A stretch of DNA of 64,000 nucleotides from Isosphaeraceae bacterium (GTDB lineage Bacteria > Planctomycetota > Planctomycetia > Isosphaerales > Isosphaeraceae), in contig BPJS01000001.1 of assembly GCA_026004735.1 (NCBI GenBank), positions 248,001 through 312,000 of the forward strand, read 5' to 3'. A program made the translations under genes and the position numbers. This document shows positions 44,403-56,781 of the stretch, piece by piece. Numbering within the stretch: the first letter of the stretch is position 1; every line of letters starts with the position of its first letter. The notes under the pieces are model-generated. The model ran no database searches and was not told where the DNA came from. It saw only the letters and a list, made by a program, of their open reading frames with translations.

Positions 44403-47270
44403 TTAGGGGGGAGTGAGGGTGTCGCGGCGGGCGCGAATTTCGTCGCGGGTGCGGCGGAGGGGTTGGGAGAGGGGTCGGCGGGTGATGGCCGAGTCGATGG
44501 CGGTGAGGGCCTGCTCGTAGAGGTCGCGGGCGTTGTCGGTCTGGTTGTCGTCCTGGGCGAGCTGGGCCAGGAGGTTGAGTGCGGAGGCGGCGAGGGCGTC
44601 GTCTTCGGGCTGGGAGCCGGCGCGTGCGAGTCGGAGGGCGTGGGCGGCGTTCTGACGGGCGCTGGCTGGGATTTGGGCGGCGCGTTGGATTTCGGCCAGG
44701 AGGGTGTAGGTTTCGCTGGCGGCGCGGCGGAGGAAGGGGATGTTGGGGTGGGCCTGGAAGAGGGTTAGGAGGTGACGGGCGTCGTCGCGGAGGCGGTCGG
44801 CGAGGGTTTTGGCGGCGGCGGGTCCGGCGGCGGGGTCGAAGGCAGCGCGGGTGCGGAGCAGGAGGGAGGAGGCGTGGAAGAAGCGGGTGTCGAATTCGGA
44901 GCGGTGGGATTGGAGGAGTTGGGCGGAGTCAGCCAGGAGGGATTCGACGGCGGCGGGGTTGGGGCGGTTGGTGGGTGAGGCGTCGATGTCGAGGAGGAGG
45001 CGACGGGCCTGGAGGTGGAGGAGGTGGTGGACCCAGAGGCAGTCGGGCTGGGCGGTGACGATGGCGAGGTGTTCGAGGGCGGAGTTGGCCTGGTGTTGTG
45101 CGGCGTCGGGTTGGCCGCGATCGAGGAGGATGGCGGCGAGGTCGAGGTGGATGAGGCCGTGGGCGAGGTGGTTGCCGAGGGTGGTCTGGCGTGGTGCGGG
45201 GATGGAGTTGGTGAGGTCGAGGGCGTGGCGGAGGTCGGATTCGGCGAGGTCGAGGCGGCCCTGGAGGCGGTGCCACTCGGCGCGGTCGATGAGGGTGAGG
45301 ATGGGGCGGTAGGTGAAGGCGGGGTTGAGGTGGGCGGTTTGGCGGGCGAGGTTGAAGGCCTGGTTGTAGAGTTGGGCGGTGGAGCTGTTGGGGTCGGACT
45401 CGACTTCGAGGGCGCGGTTGGAGTTGGCGGCGACGCGGAAGATGTGGGCGGCCTGAGCGGCGATCTGGGGGTCGTCGGGTCGTTCGGAGAGGAACTGCTG
45501 GTAGCGTTGGGCGGCCTTGTCGACGACGAGGTGTCGGAAGTTTTCGGCGCCGGGGAGGATCAGGAGTTGGCCGCTGACGAGGTCGGTGAAGTCGTCGACG
45601 AGGGAGCGCGTTTGGTGGAACTGGGCTTCGGTGCGTTGGCGTTGGGAGGAGAGTTGGGCGTTGAGTTGGACGGCGCGTGCGCGGGCGGCGGCTTCGCTGT
45701 GGAGCAGGAGTCCGAGGGGGATGCTGGCCAGGGCGAGCATGGCGAGGGTGGTGACGGCGGTGCCGGAGGCGGCTGGGTGTTTGCGGGTCCAGCGGCGGAG
45801 GCGTGCGGTCCAGGGTTCGGGGTAAGCGAGGACCGGTTCGTCGTCGATCCAGCGGGTGAGGTCGTCGGCGAGGGCTTGGGCGGTGGGGTAGCGGTGGTTG
45901 GGGTTGGGGGCGGTGGCCTTGCGGCAGATGGCGTCGAGGGCGGGGGGGACGTCGCGGCAGATGGTGCGGGGGGATGGGAGTTGTCCGCGGCGGACGGCTT
46001 CGAGGAGTTGGCGGGAGTCGGTTTGTTCGTAGGGGAGGCGACCGGTGAGGAGGCTGTAGAGGGTGGCGCCGAGGGAGTAGATGTCGGAGCGGGAGTCGAG
46101 GGGTTGGCCGTTGGCCTGTTCGGGGCTCATGTAGGGGATGGTGCCCTTGATGCCGCCGGGGAGTGAGGATTCGGTGGGGGCGTCGGCGATGCGGAGGGGG
46201 CCTTCGGCGGAGGCGGTGGAGGGGTTGTCGATGAAGCCCTGGGCTTTGGCCAGGCCCCAGTCGACGAGGAGGGTTTCGCCGAAGTCGCCGAGCATGATGT
46301 TGGAGGGTTTGATGTCGCGGTGGAGGACGCCGCGGCTGTGGGCGTAGGCGAGGGCCTGGCAGACGGTGATGAAGCGGCGGACGAGGGCGCGGAGGGTGGA
46401 GCGGCGGGCGGAGAGGTCGTGGAGGGGGAGGGCGTGGTAGTCGCTGATGGCGTGGCGGAGGCTTATGCCGCGGATCAGGCGCATGGTGTAGAAGGGGCGG
46501 CCGTCGGGTCCGCGACCGAGGCTGTAGACGGGGACGATGGCGGGGTGTTCGAGGCTGCCGGTGATGCGGGCCTCGATTTCGAACTGGTCGAGGCGGTCGG
46601 CGAACTCGGCGTGTCGGGCCTGGATGCGTTTGAGGGCGACGTGGCGACCGATGTGGTGGTCCTGGGCGCAGAAAACCTCGCCGAGGTTGCCTTTGGCGTG
46701 GAGGTGGAGGATCTGGTAGCGGTGGTCGTAGAGGGGGTGGGGGTCGGCGGTTGGGAAGGAGGGTTGGTGGAGCTGGAAGCCGAGGGGGTCGGCGGCGGGT
46801 TGGGATGAGGGGAGGGAGATGGTGCGGGCGTGGGCCAATGAGATGGGATCGGCGGAGGGGGGTGTGGGGGTGGTGGGTTCGGTGGAAGGGTCGGAGGTGG
46901 CGGTGGAGGGGAGGTCAATGAGAGGTGGGGGGGTGTGGCCGGGTGTGGGGAGGGTGGTGGCGTTGGGGTCGGGGGATGTGGGGGTTGGGAGGTAGGGGTT
47001 GGCGAGGGTGTGGACGGCGTCGCGGAGGTTGCCGCCGTGGTGTTGGACGAGGATGTGGCTGGCGGCCTCGAGCAAGGGTGCCTGCTCGGACGGGAGGCAG
47101 CCGAGGTTGTGGAGGATGTCGTTGAGGGGCTGGGTGGGGTTGGCCTGCCAGATATCGATGGCGCGGCGGAGGTCGGATTCGGCGAGGAGTCCGAGGCGGA
47201 CGGCGATGAGGCCTTCGAGCAGGGAGTGGTCGGTTGCGAGGCTGGAGGGGATGCTGCCGTCGCCGAACAT
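44403..47270 (-). CDS. Ser/Thr protein kinase with TPR tail
   Basis: A 955-residue planctomycete-type kinase. Residues 1-95 form the helical N-terminal domain common in these kinases (LLAESDLRRAIDIW, LHNLGCLPSEQAPLL, HHGGNLRDAV). A Pro/Thr linker follows. The kinase domain is about 185-480: ATP-binding lysine 214 (VALKRI), catalytic loop HRDIKPSN (317-324) and DWG at 337 in place of DFG, with MSPEQANG as the APE-like motif. The glycine loop is reduced (GNLGEVF). A membrane helix lies at 501-523, and about 400 TPR-like residues follow outside the membrane. The stop is 29 bases from that of the DPCPP gene, which it faces. Confidence 0.92.
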   Translation of the reverse strand: MFGDGSIPSSLATDHSLLEGLIAVRLGLLAESDLRRAIDIWQANPTQPLNDILHNLGCLPSEQAPLLEAASHILVQHHGGNLRDAVHTLANPYLPTPTSPDPNATTLPTPGHTPPPLIDLPSTATSDPSTEPTTPTPPSADPISLAHARTISLPSSQPAADPLGFQLHQPSFPTADPHPLYDHRYQILHLHAKGNLGEVFCAQDHHIGRHVALKRIQARHAEFADRLDQFEIEARITGSLEHPAIVPVYSLGRGPDGRPFYTMRLIRGISLRHAISDYHALPLHDLSARRSTLRALVRRFITVCQALAYAHSRGVLHRDIKPSNIMLGDFGETLLVDWGLAKAQGFIDNPSTASAEGPLRIADAPTESSLPGGIKGTIPYMSPEQANGQPLDSRSDIYSLGATLYSLLTGRLPYEQTDSRQLLEAVRRGQLPSPRTICRDVPPALDAICRKATAPNPNHRYPTAQALADDLTRWIDDEPVLAYPEPWTARLRRWTRKHPAASGTAVTTLAMLALASIPLGLLLHSEAAARARAVQLNAQLSSQRQRTEAQFHQTRSLVDDFTDLVSGQLLILPGAENFRHLVVDKAAQRYQQFLSERPDDPQIAAQAAHIFRVAANSNRALEVESDPNSSTAQLYNQAFNLARQTAHLNPAFTYRPILTLIDRAEWHRLQGRLDLAESDLRHALDLTNSIPAPRQTTLGNHLAHGLIHLDLAAILLDRGQPDAAQHQANSALEHLAIVTAQPDCLWVHHLLHLQARRLLLDIDASPTNRPNPAAVESLLADSAQLLQSHRSEFDTRFFHASSLLLRTRAAFDPAAGPAAAKTLADRLRDDARHLLTLFQAHPNIPFLRRAASETYTLLAEIQRAAQIPASARQNAAHALRLARAGSQPEDDALAASALNLLAQLAQDDNQTDNARDLYEQALTAIDSAITRRPLSQPLRRTRDEIRARRDTLTPP

Positions 47271-47303
47271 GGGAGAGGCTCCCCGAGCAGTTGACCCGGC
47301 CGG

Positions 47304-47324
47304 TTCTCGCGAGCGGAGCGAGAA
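47304..47324. promoter_or_regulatory. 7-bp hairpin upstream of the kinase gene
   Basis: TTCTCGC (47304-47310) pairs with GCGAGAA (47318-47324) across a seven-base loop, 34 bases upstream of the kinase start. It could be in the mRNA leader. The role is unknown. Confidence 0.3.
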
Positions 47325-47449
47325 AGGGGTGGAGGAGTCGTGGGGGGGGGCCGGGAGCGTTGCTAGCCGGCTATCTTACCCGGCGCGGGGCGGGAGGGGA
47401 GCCTGGAAAACAGGGGCGGGGTTTTGCGGGGTGGAGGAGGCCGGAGGGA

Positions 47450-48208
47450 TCAGGTTGATTCGCGGAGGGGGGAGGGTGTGGGGTTGAGCTGGTTGTGGCG
47501 GTGGCGGACGATCTGGCCTTCGCGGAGGTAGATGACGGCCTCGGCGATGTGGGCGGCGTGGTCGCTGACGCGTTCGAGGTTGCGGCCGATGTTGATCAGG
47601 CGGAGCCAGGAGTTGATGCGGTCTGGCTCGTGGCAGATGGCGTCTTTGAGTTGTTTTTGGAGGAGGCGGCGGTGGCGGTCGACGGAGTGGTTGGCGGCGA
47701 TGACGGCGCGGGCGCGATGGACGTCGTTGGCGGCGAGGGCGTCGAGGGCGTCGCGGACTTGGGCGATGGCTTCTTGGGCGAGGGATTCGAGGCGTGGGGG
47801 GATGGGCAGGGGGTTGGGTTCGTTGGCGAGTTTGCGGGCGCGGTTGGCGATGTGTTCGGCGAGGTCGCCGAGGCGTTCGAGGTCGCCGTTGATGCGGAGG
47901 ATGGCGGCGACGCGGCGGAGGTCGCTGGCGACGGGGTTATGGAGAGCGAGGACTTTGAGGCATTCGAGTTCGATCTGGACTTCCCAGTGGTCGATTTCGC
48001 GTTCTTCGCCGCGGACTTCGGCGGCCAGTTCGGAGCGGCCGTCGCAGAGGACCTGGATGGCGTGGGAGAGGGCGGCTTCGACGACGGCGGCGAGCTTGAG
48101 GATCTGCTCCCAGAGGTGCTCCATATCGCGGAGGAAGTGCCGCCCGGTGGTGGCGCGGTCGGCATCCCAGGTCGGGTCGACTCCGTTTTGCCAGGGCATC
48201 GTGCTCAT
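47450..48208 (-). CDS. phoU: PhoU-type phosphate regulator
   Basis: A 252-residue all-helical protein with two PhoU repeats: LAAEVRGEEREIDHWEVQIE with SDLRRVAAILRINGDLERLGDLAEHIA, and later ARAVIAANHSVDRHRRLL with LRLINIGRNLERVSDHAAHIAEAVIYL. The E/DxxxD metal sites (ERLGD, ERVSD) are kept. PhoU links the Pst phosphate transporter to the PhoR/PhoB system and represses the regulon when phosphate is high. No pst or pho genes are adjacent in this window. Confidence 0.95.
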   Translation of the reverse strand: MSTMPWQNGVDPTWDADRATTGRHFLRDMEHLWEQILKLAAVVEAALSHAIQVLCDGRSELAAEVRGEEREIDHWEVQIELECLKVLALHNPVASDLRRVAAILRINGDLERLGDLAEHIANRARKLANEPNPLPIPPRLESLAQEAIAQVRDALDALAANDVHRARAVIAANHSVDRHRRLLQKQLKDAICHEPDRINSWLRLINIGRNLERVSDHAAHIAEAVIYLREGQIVRHRHNQLNPTPSPLREST

Positions 48209-48518
48209 CCCTCGATCGTCGGCGGCTCGTCCGGTGGTGCGCCGGTCTGAAGGCGTGGGGATTGATGGGAGTGGGGGAAAGCAGATCCAAAAGTAAAGTT
48301 ACGTGGTTTTTGGCGGTGGGACAAGCGGTGAATGGTCCAAAAGCGGGTTCTGGGAGAAGAAATCATGCCAGATACGCGCAGACATCATGAGGGCTTCATG
48401 GATGGAGCGAGAGCGGGGGGCTGGGTGATGCCGAAAGCAGACACGGCCTGACTCCTTGGGGTGGTGGGGGGGAGGAGTGCAGGCCGTGGGCGGGGTGATG
48501 GCGTGAGGATAGGGGGGA
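48209..48518. other. Intergenic stretch upstream of phoU
   Basis: These 310 bases hold no recognisable gene. The part around 48280-48320 is relatively AT-rich (AAAAGTAAAGTTACGTGGTT) and could be the phoU promoter region; no clear Pho box was seen. Confidence 0.35.
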
Positions 48519-50426
48519 TTAGTATTTGCGGCCGCGGCCTGGGGGGCCGATGCCGAGCTTGGGCCAGTAGATGAGGTCGGGGGGTGTGGGGTCGCCGGGG
48601 CGGTGGAAGCCGAGGTCGTACTGGGCTTCCCAGGGTGGGTCGAAGAGCATGTGGATGGGGAGGGCGGCGATTTGGAGGGCGAACAGGCCGGTGGAGTAGA
48701 ACGGCTGGAGGAGTTGGTTGCGTTGGGTGGATTGGCGGGGGTCGTCGAGGGGGTAGGAGAAGAAGCGTCCCCAGTGGGGTCCGAGGGCCTGTTCGACGCT
48801 TTGGCCGTAGCGTTCGAGGGCGGCGTCCTGGAAGTAGAGGGGCATGTTGCAGTTGGCGCCGGCGGCGAAGTATTTGCGGTAGGGGGCGAAGCGGCGTTGG
48901 TCGAGGGGGACGAAGGCGTCGGGGACGGGGATGGGTCGGATGGGTCGGGCCTCGGTGGGCGAGGGGGCGCGGGGGATGAGGGCGGTGTTGCGGTCGGAGC
49001 CGAGGCGGAGGGAGTCGGGCTGGGTGTCGTCCGTGGTGGGCGGGGGATAGACGACGGGGTTTTGGCGGTTTTCCTCGTTGAGGCGGCGGGCGATGTCCTC
49101 GACCTCGCGGAGGACTTCGGGGCGCTGGATTTGGATGGGCGGGAGGTCGTCGCCGCGCGGGGTTGGGGCGGCGGAGGAGTGGGGGAGGGTGGGCAGGTCG
49201 GTGGTGGCGGCGGTCGGCTGCGGCTGCTGGACGGCCGGGTCGGCGGGAATGGGCAATTCGGGCAGATCAAGACTGGGGCTGGTGGGTTCCGGCGCTGTGG
49301 GGCGGGGCAATTCTGGGGGCGGAGCGGGGAGTTCGGCGGGGGAGGGCGCGACCTGGGCCGGGTCTAGCGGGAGCGGGGGCAGGCCGTCGTCGGATGGTGT
49401 GGGCAATTCGGGCAGGGTGGACGAACGGCTCAAATGGCGCGGTGGTGGGGGGATGAGGAGGATGCCGGTGTCAGGAGGTGGTGGGACGGATTCGGGCTGG
49501 GGGTTGTCGGGCGGTGCAGGCGATTCGGTCAGAGTGTTGTCGGGAGGTGCGGGAGCTTCGGGCTGGGGGTCGAGGGCGTCGAGGGTGAGGGGGGTGGCGG
49601 CGAGGGGTGGCTCGGCGGGGGTGGAGGGGGTGTGGGGTTGGGTGGCGTCGGGGGTGGGTTCGTCGGGCTGGGGGCTGGGGGCTTGAGGGATGTCGGGGGT
49701 GGGGGCTGGGGCGTCGGTGGGGTGGAGAACTGCGGGCGTGGAATCGGGTTGCGGGAGGTCGGGGGTGGTGGTGGCTGGGGAGACGCTGGGGGGAGGGTCG
49801 AGGGCGTCGAAGGATTCGAGGGTGAGGGGGGTGGCGGTGAGGGGTTGCTGGCTGGGGGAGTTGGGTAGAGAGGGAGGGGTGGGGGTGAGGTTAGGGGTGG
49901 GTTCGTCGGGTTCGAGCATGAGGGGTGGAGGGGGGATGGTGGGCGTGGAGGGGGGTGGGGTGGGGAGGTTGAGGTTGGAGGTGGCGACTTGAAGGTTGGG
50001 GTCGGTGGTGGCGCGTGGGGAGTGGGCGAGTTGGGGGGAGTCTGGGGGGAGGGAAGGCAGGGGGGGGCGGGCTGGGTTTGGGGTGTAGCGGGCGATGGGG
50101 TTGGTGGGTTGTTCGAGGCCGGCGAGGATGCGTTCGGCGCGGAGCCAGGCGTCGGCGAGTTGTTTGCGTTGGTCGGGGGAGAGTTCGGCCTGGCGTTGGC
50201 GGGCCTGTTGGAGGTAGACGAGGGCGCGGTGGGGGTCGCCGTATTTGTCGAGGTAGTCGAGGCCGTTGCGGAGGAGGTGGTGGGGGCTGCGGGTGGGGGA
50301 AGCGGGGGGAGGTGAGGAGGTAGCGGGAGGGTTGCGGCGGAGTTGGGCGTGGGCCGGGGTGGTGGCTGGGGAGAGGGGGGCGAGGGTGAGCATCGCCGCG
50401 ATCGGAGCCGAGATGGATCGACGCAC
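48519..50426 (-). CDS. Exported proline-rich protein with conserved C-terminal domain
   Basis: A 635-residue protein. A signal peptide (MRRSISAPIAAMLTLAPLSPA, ending AHAQ) starts at a GTG. Residues 45-110 look like a short TPR (LDYLDKYGDPHRALVYLQQARQRQAELS). Residues of about 110-470 are a Pro/Thr/Ser/Asp linker with recurring PLTLESFDALDP and PLTLDALDPQPE. The last 120 residues look folded: CNMPLYFQDAALERYGQ, FFSYPLDDPRQS, LFALQIAALPIHMLFDPPW, YDLGFHRPGD. That block appears to be a conserved planctomycete domain from memory, without a known function. It lies on the predicted lagging strand. Confidence 0.65.
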   Translation of the reverse strand: MRRSISAPIAAMLTLAPLSPATTPAHAQLRRNPPATSSPPPASPTRSPHHLLRNGLDYLDKYGDPHRALVYLQQARQRQAELSPDQRKQLADAWLRAERILAGLEQPTNPIARYTPNPARPPLPSLPPDSPQLAHSPRATTDPNLQVATSNLNLPTPPPSTPTIPPPPLMLEPDEPTPNLTPTPPSLPNSPSQQPLTATPLTLESFDALDPPPSVSPATTTPDLPQPDSTPAVLHPTDAPAPTPDIPQAPSPQPDEPTPDATQPHTPSTPAEPPLAATPLTLDALDPQPEAPAPPDNTLTESPAPPDNPQPESVPPPPDTGILLIPPPPRHLSRSSTLPELPTPSDDGLPPLPLDPAQVAPSPAELPAPPPELPRPTAPEPTSPSLDLPELPIPADPAVQQPQPTAATTDLPTLPHSSAAPTPRGDDLPPIQIQRPEVLREVEDIARRLNEENRQNPVVYPPPTTDDTQPDSLRLGSDRNTALIPRAPSPTEARPIRPIPVPDAFVPLDQRRFAPYRKYFAAGANCNMPLYFQDAALERYGQSVEQALGPHWGRFFSYPLDDPRQSTQRNQLLQPFYSTGLFALQIAALPIHMLFDPPWEAQYDLGFHRPGDPTPPDLIYWPKLGIGPPGRGRKY

Positions 50427-50611
50427 GTCGTCTGCCTCCTTGCCTGGGTGGTCGAGGGTCCGTCGGGGTTAGACGGAGTGGGGACGGACTTGGGATGGGC
50501 GCGTTACCGGGTCCTTGGTTTGGCGCCGGGGTGAACGGTGTACCTGAAGAATGGGACGTGGTCCAGGCGAGGGTTCCTGGAGAGGGGTGTTGGAGGGGGG
50601 GGAGTTGGGGT

Positions 50612-52127
<1,516 letters not shown>

Positions 52128-52344
52128 GGGGGAAAAGCCTCCGAGCCCTGGTGGGGGGACGGGGGGTTAGGCGGGCCAGCGGGGCTCGGGCGAGGTGGAG
52201 CGGCCGGCGTGGCCCGCGGGGTGGGTTCGGGGTGCCTTTCCCGGCTTATTAGAGCGATCCGGGGGCGATCCGGCAAGGGTGGCCGGAGCGGAGTGGGTTT
52301 TGGGTTGGGGGCGATGGGGTTGGCGGGTTGAGGGTTCGGGGTGG

Positions 52345-53697
<1,353 letters not shown>

Positions 53698-53953
53698 GAT
53701 GGCAGGCTCCGGTTGAGAGAGTCGGTGTCGGTGTGTCGGGGAATCGAGGCGGCGGCCGGGGGTGTGGCTGTGGCGTGGAGAGGCCCCGGGGCCGCGTCGA
53801 GCGTCTCTGAGATGATTTGGGGAGAGGTCATCTTGGCCGGATGAGGCTATGGAGGGCAAGGCGGGCGGGGTTGGGGCTTTGACGGGGTGGTGGGGGTGGG
53901 TGATGCTGGGGGGTGGATGCGTGGGTTTGTTTTTTTGAGGGAGGGATGGGGCG

Positions 53954-54979
53954 ATGGGGGCTGTGGTGGTGGGTCTGGTGGCGGTGGTGTTGGGGGTGGG
54001 GCCGGGAGTGGGGGGTTCGAAGGCGGACCGGCCGCCGCGGAAGGTGGTGGTGGGGACGAGTCTGTATGGGCCGTATGGGGAGTATCCGGGGTTGGAGCGT
54101 CGGGTTGAGGAGGTGGAGGGGCTGGTGGATCGGATGGCGGCGGAGGCAGCGGCGCGGCATGGGGGGCGGGGGTTGGATTTGGCGGTGTTGCCGGAGACGG
54201 TACTGACGCCGAGTCAGGGGAAGGCGTGGGAGCGGGCGCGGCCGCTGGAGGGATTGGTGGCGGAGCGGTTTGGGGCGTTGGCGCGGCGGCACGGGTGTTA
54301 TCTGGTGGTGCCGCTGGATCTGGCGGAGCGGGACGGGGAGGGGCGGGCGGTGGCGTCGAACGCGGCGGTGGTGTTTGGCCGTCGTGGGGAGGTGGTGGGG
54401 ATTTACCGGAAACGGCATCCGGTGGCGGTGGCGGGGACGGACGAGCTGGAGGGGGGGATTGAGCCGGGTCGGGAGCTGCCGGTGTTTGAGTGTGACTTTG
54501 GGAGGTTAGGGATACAGATTTGTTGGGATGTTCAATATGGGGAGGATTGGGACGAGCTGGGACGGAGGGGGGCGGAGATTGTGGCGTGGCCGAGCATGTC
54601 GCCGGCGACGGTGTTGCCGGCGGCGCATGCGGCGCGGAACCGGTATTATGTGGTGGGTGCAAATTGGCGTGATAATGTGAGCATATATGATCCGACGGGG
54701 CAGCCGGCGGGACGGGTGGAGGGGCGGGGGCCGGCGGTGCTGGTTGAGGAGTTGGATTTGAGTTTTGCGGTGTTGAGCTGGGCGCCGCACTTGAAGAATG
54801 GGGCGGCGTTTACGGAGCGGTATGGGGAGCGGGCGGGGTATCGGTATAGCGAGCGGGAGGACAATGGGTTGTTTTGGTCGAATGATCCGGGGGTGACGGT
54901 TGGGGAGATGGTGCGGGCGTTGGGGCTGGAGGAGTTGGATGCGCAGGTGGCGCGGAATCGGCGGCTGGCGGGGTGGTAG
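53954..54979 (+). CDS. Carbon-nitrogen hydrolase (nitrilase superfamily), exported
   Basis: A 341-residue enzyme with a short hydrophobic N-terminus ([16 protein letters not shown]) that looks like a signal. The nitrilase triad is present: Glu81 in LAVLPETVL, Lys153 in GIYRKRHP, and Cys190 in [15 protein letters not shown]. Family members hydrolyse amide or nitrile bonds. The substrate is unknown; the sequence around Cys190 and the late [13 protein letters not shown] are of the amidase type. A GGAGGGATGGGGCG stretch precedes the ATG. Confidence 0.87.
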   Translation: MGAVVVGLVAVVLGVGPGVGGSKADRPPRKVVVGTSLYGPYGEYPGLERRVEEVEGLVDRMAAEAAARHGGRGLDLAVLPETVLTPSQGKAWERARPLEGLVAERFGALARRHGCYLVVPLDLAERDGEGRAVASNAAVVFGRRGEVVGIYRKRHPVAVAGTDELEGGIEPGRELPVFECDFGRLGIQICWDVQYGEDWDELGRRGAEIVAWPSMSPATVLPAAHAARNRYYVVGANWRDNVSIYDPTGQPAGRVEGRGPAVLVEELDLSFAVLSWAPHLKNGAAFTERYGERAGYRYSEREDNGLFWSNDPGVTVGEMVRALGLEELDAQVARNRRLAGW

Positions 54980-54998
54980 GTTGGGGGGGGTGTGGAGT

Positions 54999-55022
54999 GA
55001 TGAGGGGATGAGGGGATGAGGG
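54999..55022 (+). repeat. Three 8-bp repeats containing the GT2 start
   Basis: GATGAGGG occurs three times in tandem, giving ATG at 55000, 55008 and 55016, one in each frame. Only 55016 is in frame with the glycosyltransferase. Confidence 0.8.
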
Positions 55023-56032
55023 GATTGGACGATCGGCTGGACCGAACGCTGTTGTCGGTGGTGGTGCCGCTGTACAACGAGGAGGAGACGTTGCCGGAGT
55101 TGGAGGAGCGGTTGGTGGCGTTGGTGGATCGGGTGGGGTTTGAGGATTGTGAGGTTGTGTTGGTGTCGGATGGGAGTACGGATCGGACCGAGCCGTTGAT
55201 TCGGGAGCTGGTGGAGCGGGATGGGCGGTTTTGCGGGGTGTTTTTGACGCGTAATTTTGGGCACCAGGCGGCGGTGTCGGTGGGGTTGGAGCAGGTGAGG
55301 GGATCGGTGGTGGTGGTGTTGGATGGGGATTTGCAGGATCCGCCGGAGGAGGTACCGCGGCTGATCGCGGCGTTGGAGGCGGGGGCGGATGTGGCGTATG
55401 GGGTGCGTCGGGGTCGTAAGGAGGGGTGGTGGCGGCGGGTGTGTTATGGGTTGTTTTATCGGGTTTTGGAGAAGGTGGCGGCGATTGAGATTCCGTTGGA
55501 TGCGGGGGATTTTTGTTGCATGCGGCGGGTGGTGGTGGAGGCGATGCGGCGGATGCCGGAGCGGAACCGGTTTGTGCGGGGGTTGCGGGCGTGGGTGGGG
55601 TTTCGGCAGGTAGGGGTGGAGTATGAGCGGGCGGCGCGGTATGCGGGGCGGCCGAAGTATACGGTGGGGCGGTTGTTGGGATTGGCGTATGATGGATTGT
55701 TTTCGTTTACGCGGCTGCCGGTGCGGTTGATTCAGTTTGTGGGGTTTGTGTTGTCGTGTGTGGCGTTGGTGGTGGCGGTGGGGTATGTGGTGTGGTACTG
55801 GGTGAGTCCGGAGCGGTTTCCGGCGGGTTTTGCGAGTTTGATTGTGTCGATCTGGTTTTTGGCGGGGGTGCAGTTGTTGTGTTTGGGGGTGGTGGGGGAG
55901 TATGTGATTCGGACGTATGAGGAGTCGCGGGGTCGGCCGGTGGCGTTGGTGCGGGAGGTGGTGCGGGGGAGTCGGGGGGTAGGCAAGGGGCTGGGGGCGG
56001 GTGGGGTGTCGGAGAGGGTGGGTGGTGGGTGA
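55016..56032 (+). CDS. GT2 glycosyltransferase (dolichol/undecaprenyl-phosphate sugar type)
   Basis: A 338-residue protein with an N-terminal GT-A domain: SVVVPLYNEEETLPEL, VLVSDGSTDRT, TRNFGHQAAVSVGLE, and the DxD-like VLDGDLQDPPEEVPRL. Two C-terminal membrane helices follow (LIQFVGFVLSCVALVVAVGYV, LIVSIWFLAGVQLLCLGVVGEYV). This form matches ArnC/DPM-like transferases that load sugars onto a lipid carrier. The start codon lies in three tandem 8-bp repeats with ATG. Its stop overlaps the ATG of the methyltransferase gene (TGATG), so the two are coupled. Confidence 0.9.
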   Translation: MRGLDDRLDRTLLSVVVPLYNEEETLPELEERLVALVDRVGFEDCEVVLVSDGSTDRTEPLIRELVERDGRFCGVFLTRNFGHQAAVSVGLEQVRGSVVVVLDGDLQDPPEEVPRLIAALEAGADVAYGVRRGRKEGWWRRVCYGLFYRVLEKVAAIEIPLDAGDFCCMRRVVVEAMRRMPERNRFVRGLRAWVGFRQVGVEYERAARYAGRPKYTVGRLLGLAYDGLFSFTRLPVRLIQFVGFVLSCVALVVAVGYVVWYWVSPERFPAGFASLIVSIWFLAGVQLLCLGVVGEYVIRTYEESRGRPVALVREVVRGSRGVGKGLGAGGVSERVGGG

Positions 56033-56770
56033 TGCGGGCGGAGTATGTGGCGGAGTATGGGCGGTTGTATCGCGAGCACTGGTGGTGGCGGAGCCGGGAG
56101 GTGATCGTCGGGGATGTGGTGGGGGGGTTGGGATTGAGGCGGCCGGCGGAGATTTTGGATGTGGGGTGTGGCCCGGGGTGGTTATGGCCGCGGCTGGAGC
56201 GGTGGGGTCGGGTGCGGGGGATCGAGGTCGATGAGGGGATGTTGGGGGATGGTGGGGGGAACCGGGAGCGGATCCAGACGCGGCCGTTAGGGGATCCGTG
56301 GTATGAGGAGGCGGGGGTGGCGGTTTGATTTGATTGTGGCGTTGGATGTGTTGGAGCATATTGAGGATGATCAGACGGCGGCGCGGGCGTTGGCGGGGAT
56401 GTTGCGGCCTGGGGGCTGGTTGGTGGTGACGGTGCCGGCCTTTGGGGTGTTGTGGGACCGGCACGACGAGATCAATGAGCACTGGCGGCGGTATACGGTG
56501 GGGGGGGTGCGGGGGCTGTTGGAGGGGGTGGGTTTGCGGGTGGAGCGGGCGCGGTATTTGTACCGGCTGCTGTTTGCGCCGAAGTGGGTGGTGGCGCGGT
56601 GGAATCGGTGGTGGGGGCGGGGGCGGCCGGTGGCGCAGCACGGGGTGCCGCCGGGGGTTTGGAATCGGTTGTTGGAATGGGTGTGCGTGGGGGAGGACCG
56701 GCTGTTGAGGGGGTTGCCGGTCCCGTTTGGGACGTCGGCGCTGGCGGTGGCGCGGCGGGCTTGGGAGTGA
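56032..56770 (+). pseudogene. Class I SAM methyltransferase, one-base frameshift
   Basis: A SAM-dependent methyltransferase of about 245 residues, split by a frameshift. The first part holds the SAM motif I ILDVGCGPGWLWPRLERWG. The second, one frame over, holds FDLIVALDVLEHIEDD, MLRPGGWLVVTVPAFGVLWDRHDEIN, and a C-terminal part with WVVARWNRWWGRGRP, as in ubiquinone/glycan O-methyltransferase-like proteins of GT clusters. The run GGGGG at 56313-56317 has one G too many; with four, the join reads EEAGWRFDLIV. It is coupled to the GT2 gene by TGATG overlap and probably modifies the same glycan or lipid-linked sugar. Confidence 0.85.
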
Positions 56771-56781
56771 GGGGGATTGTT

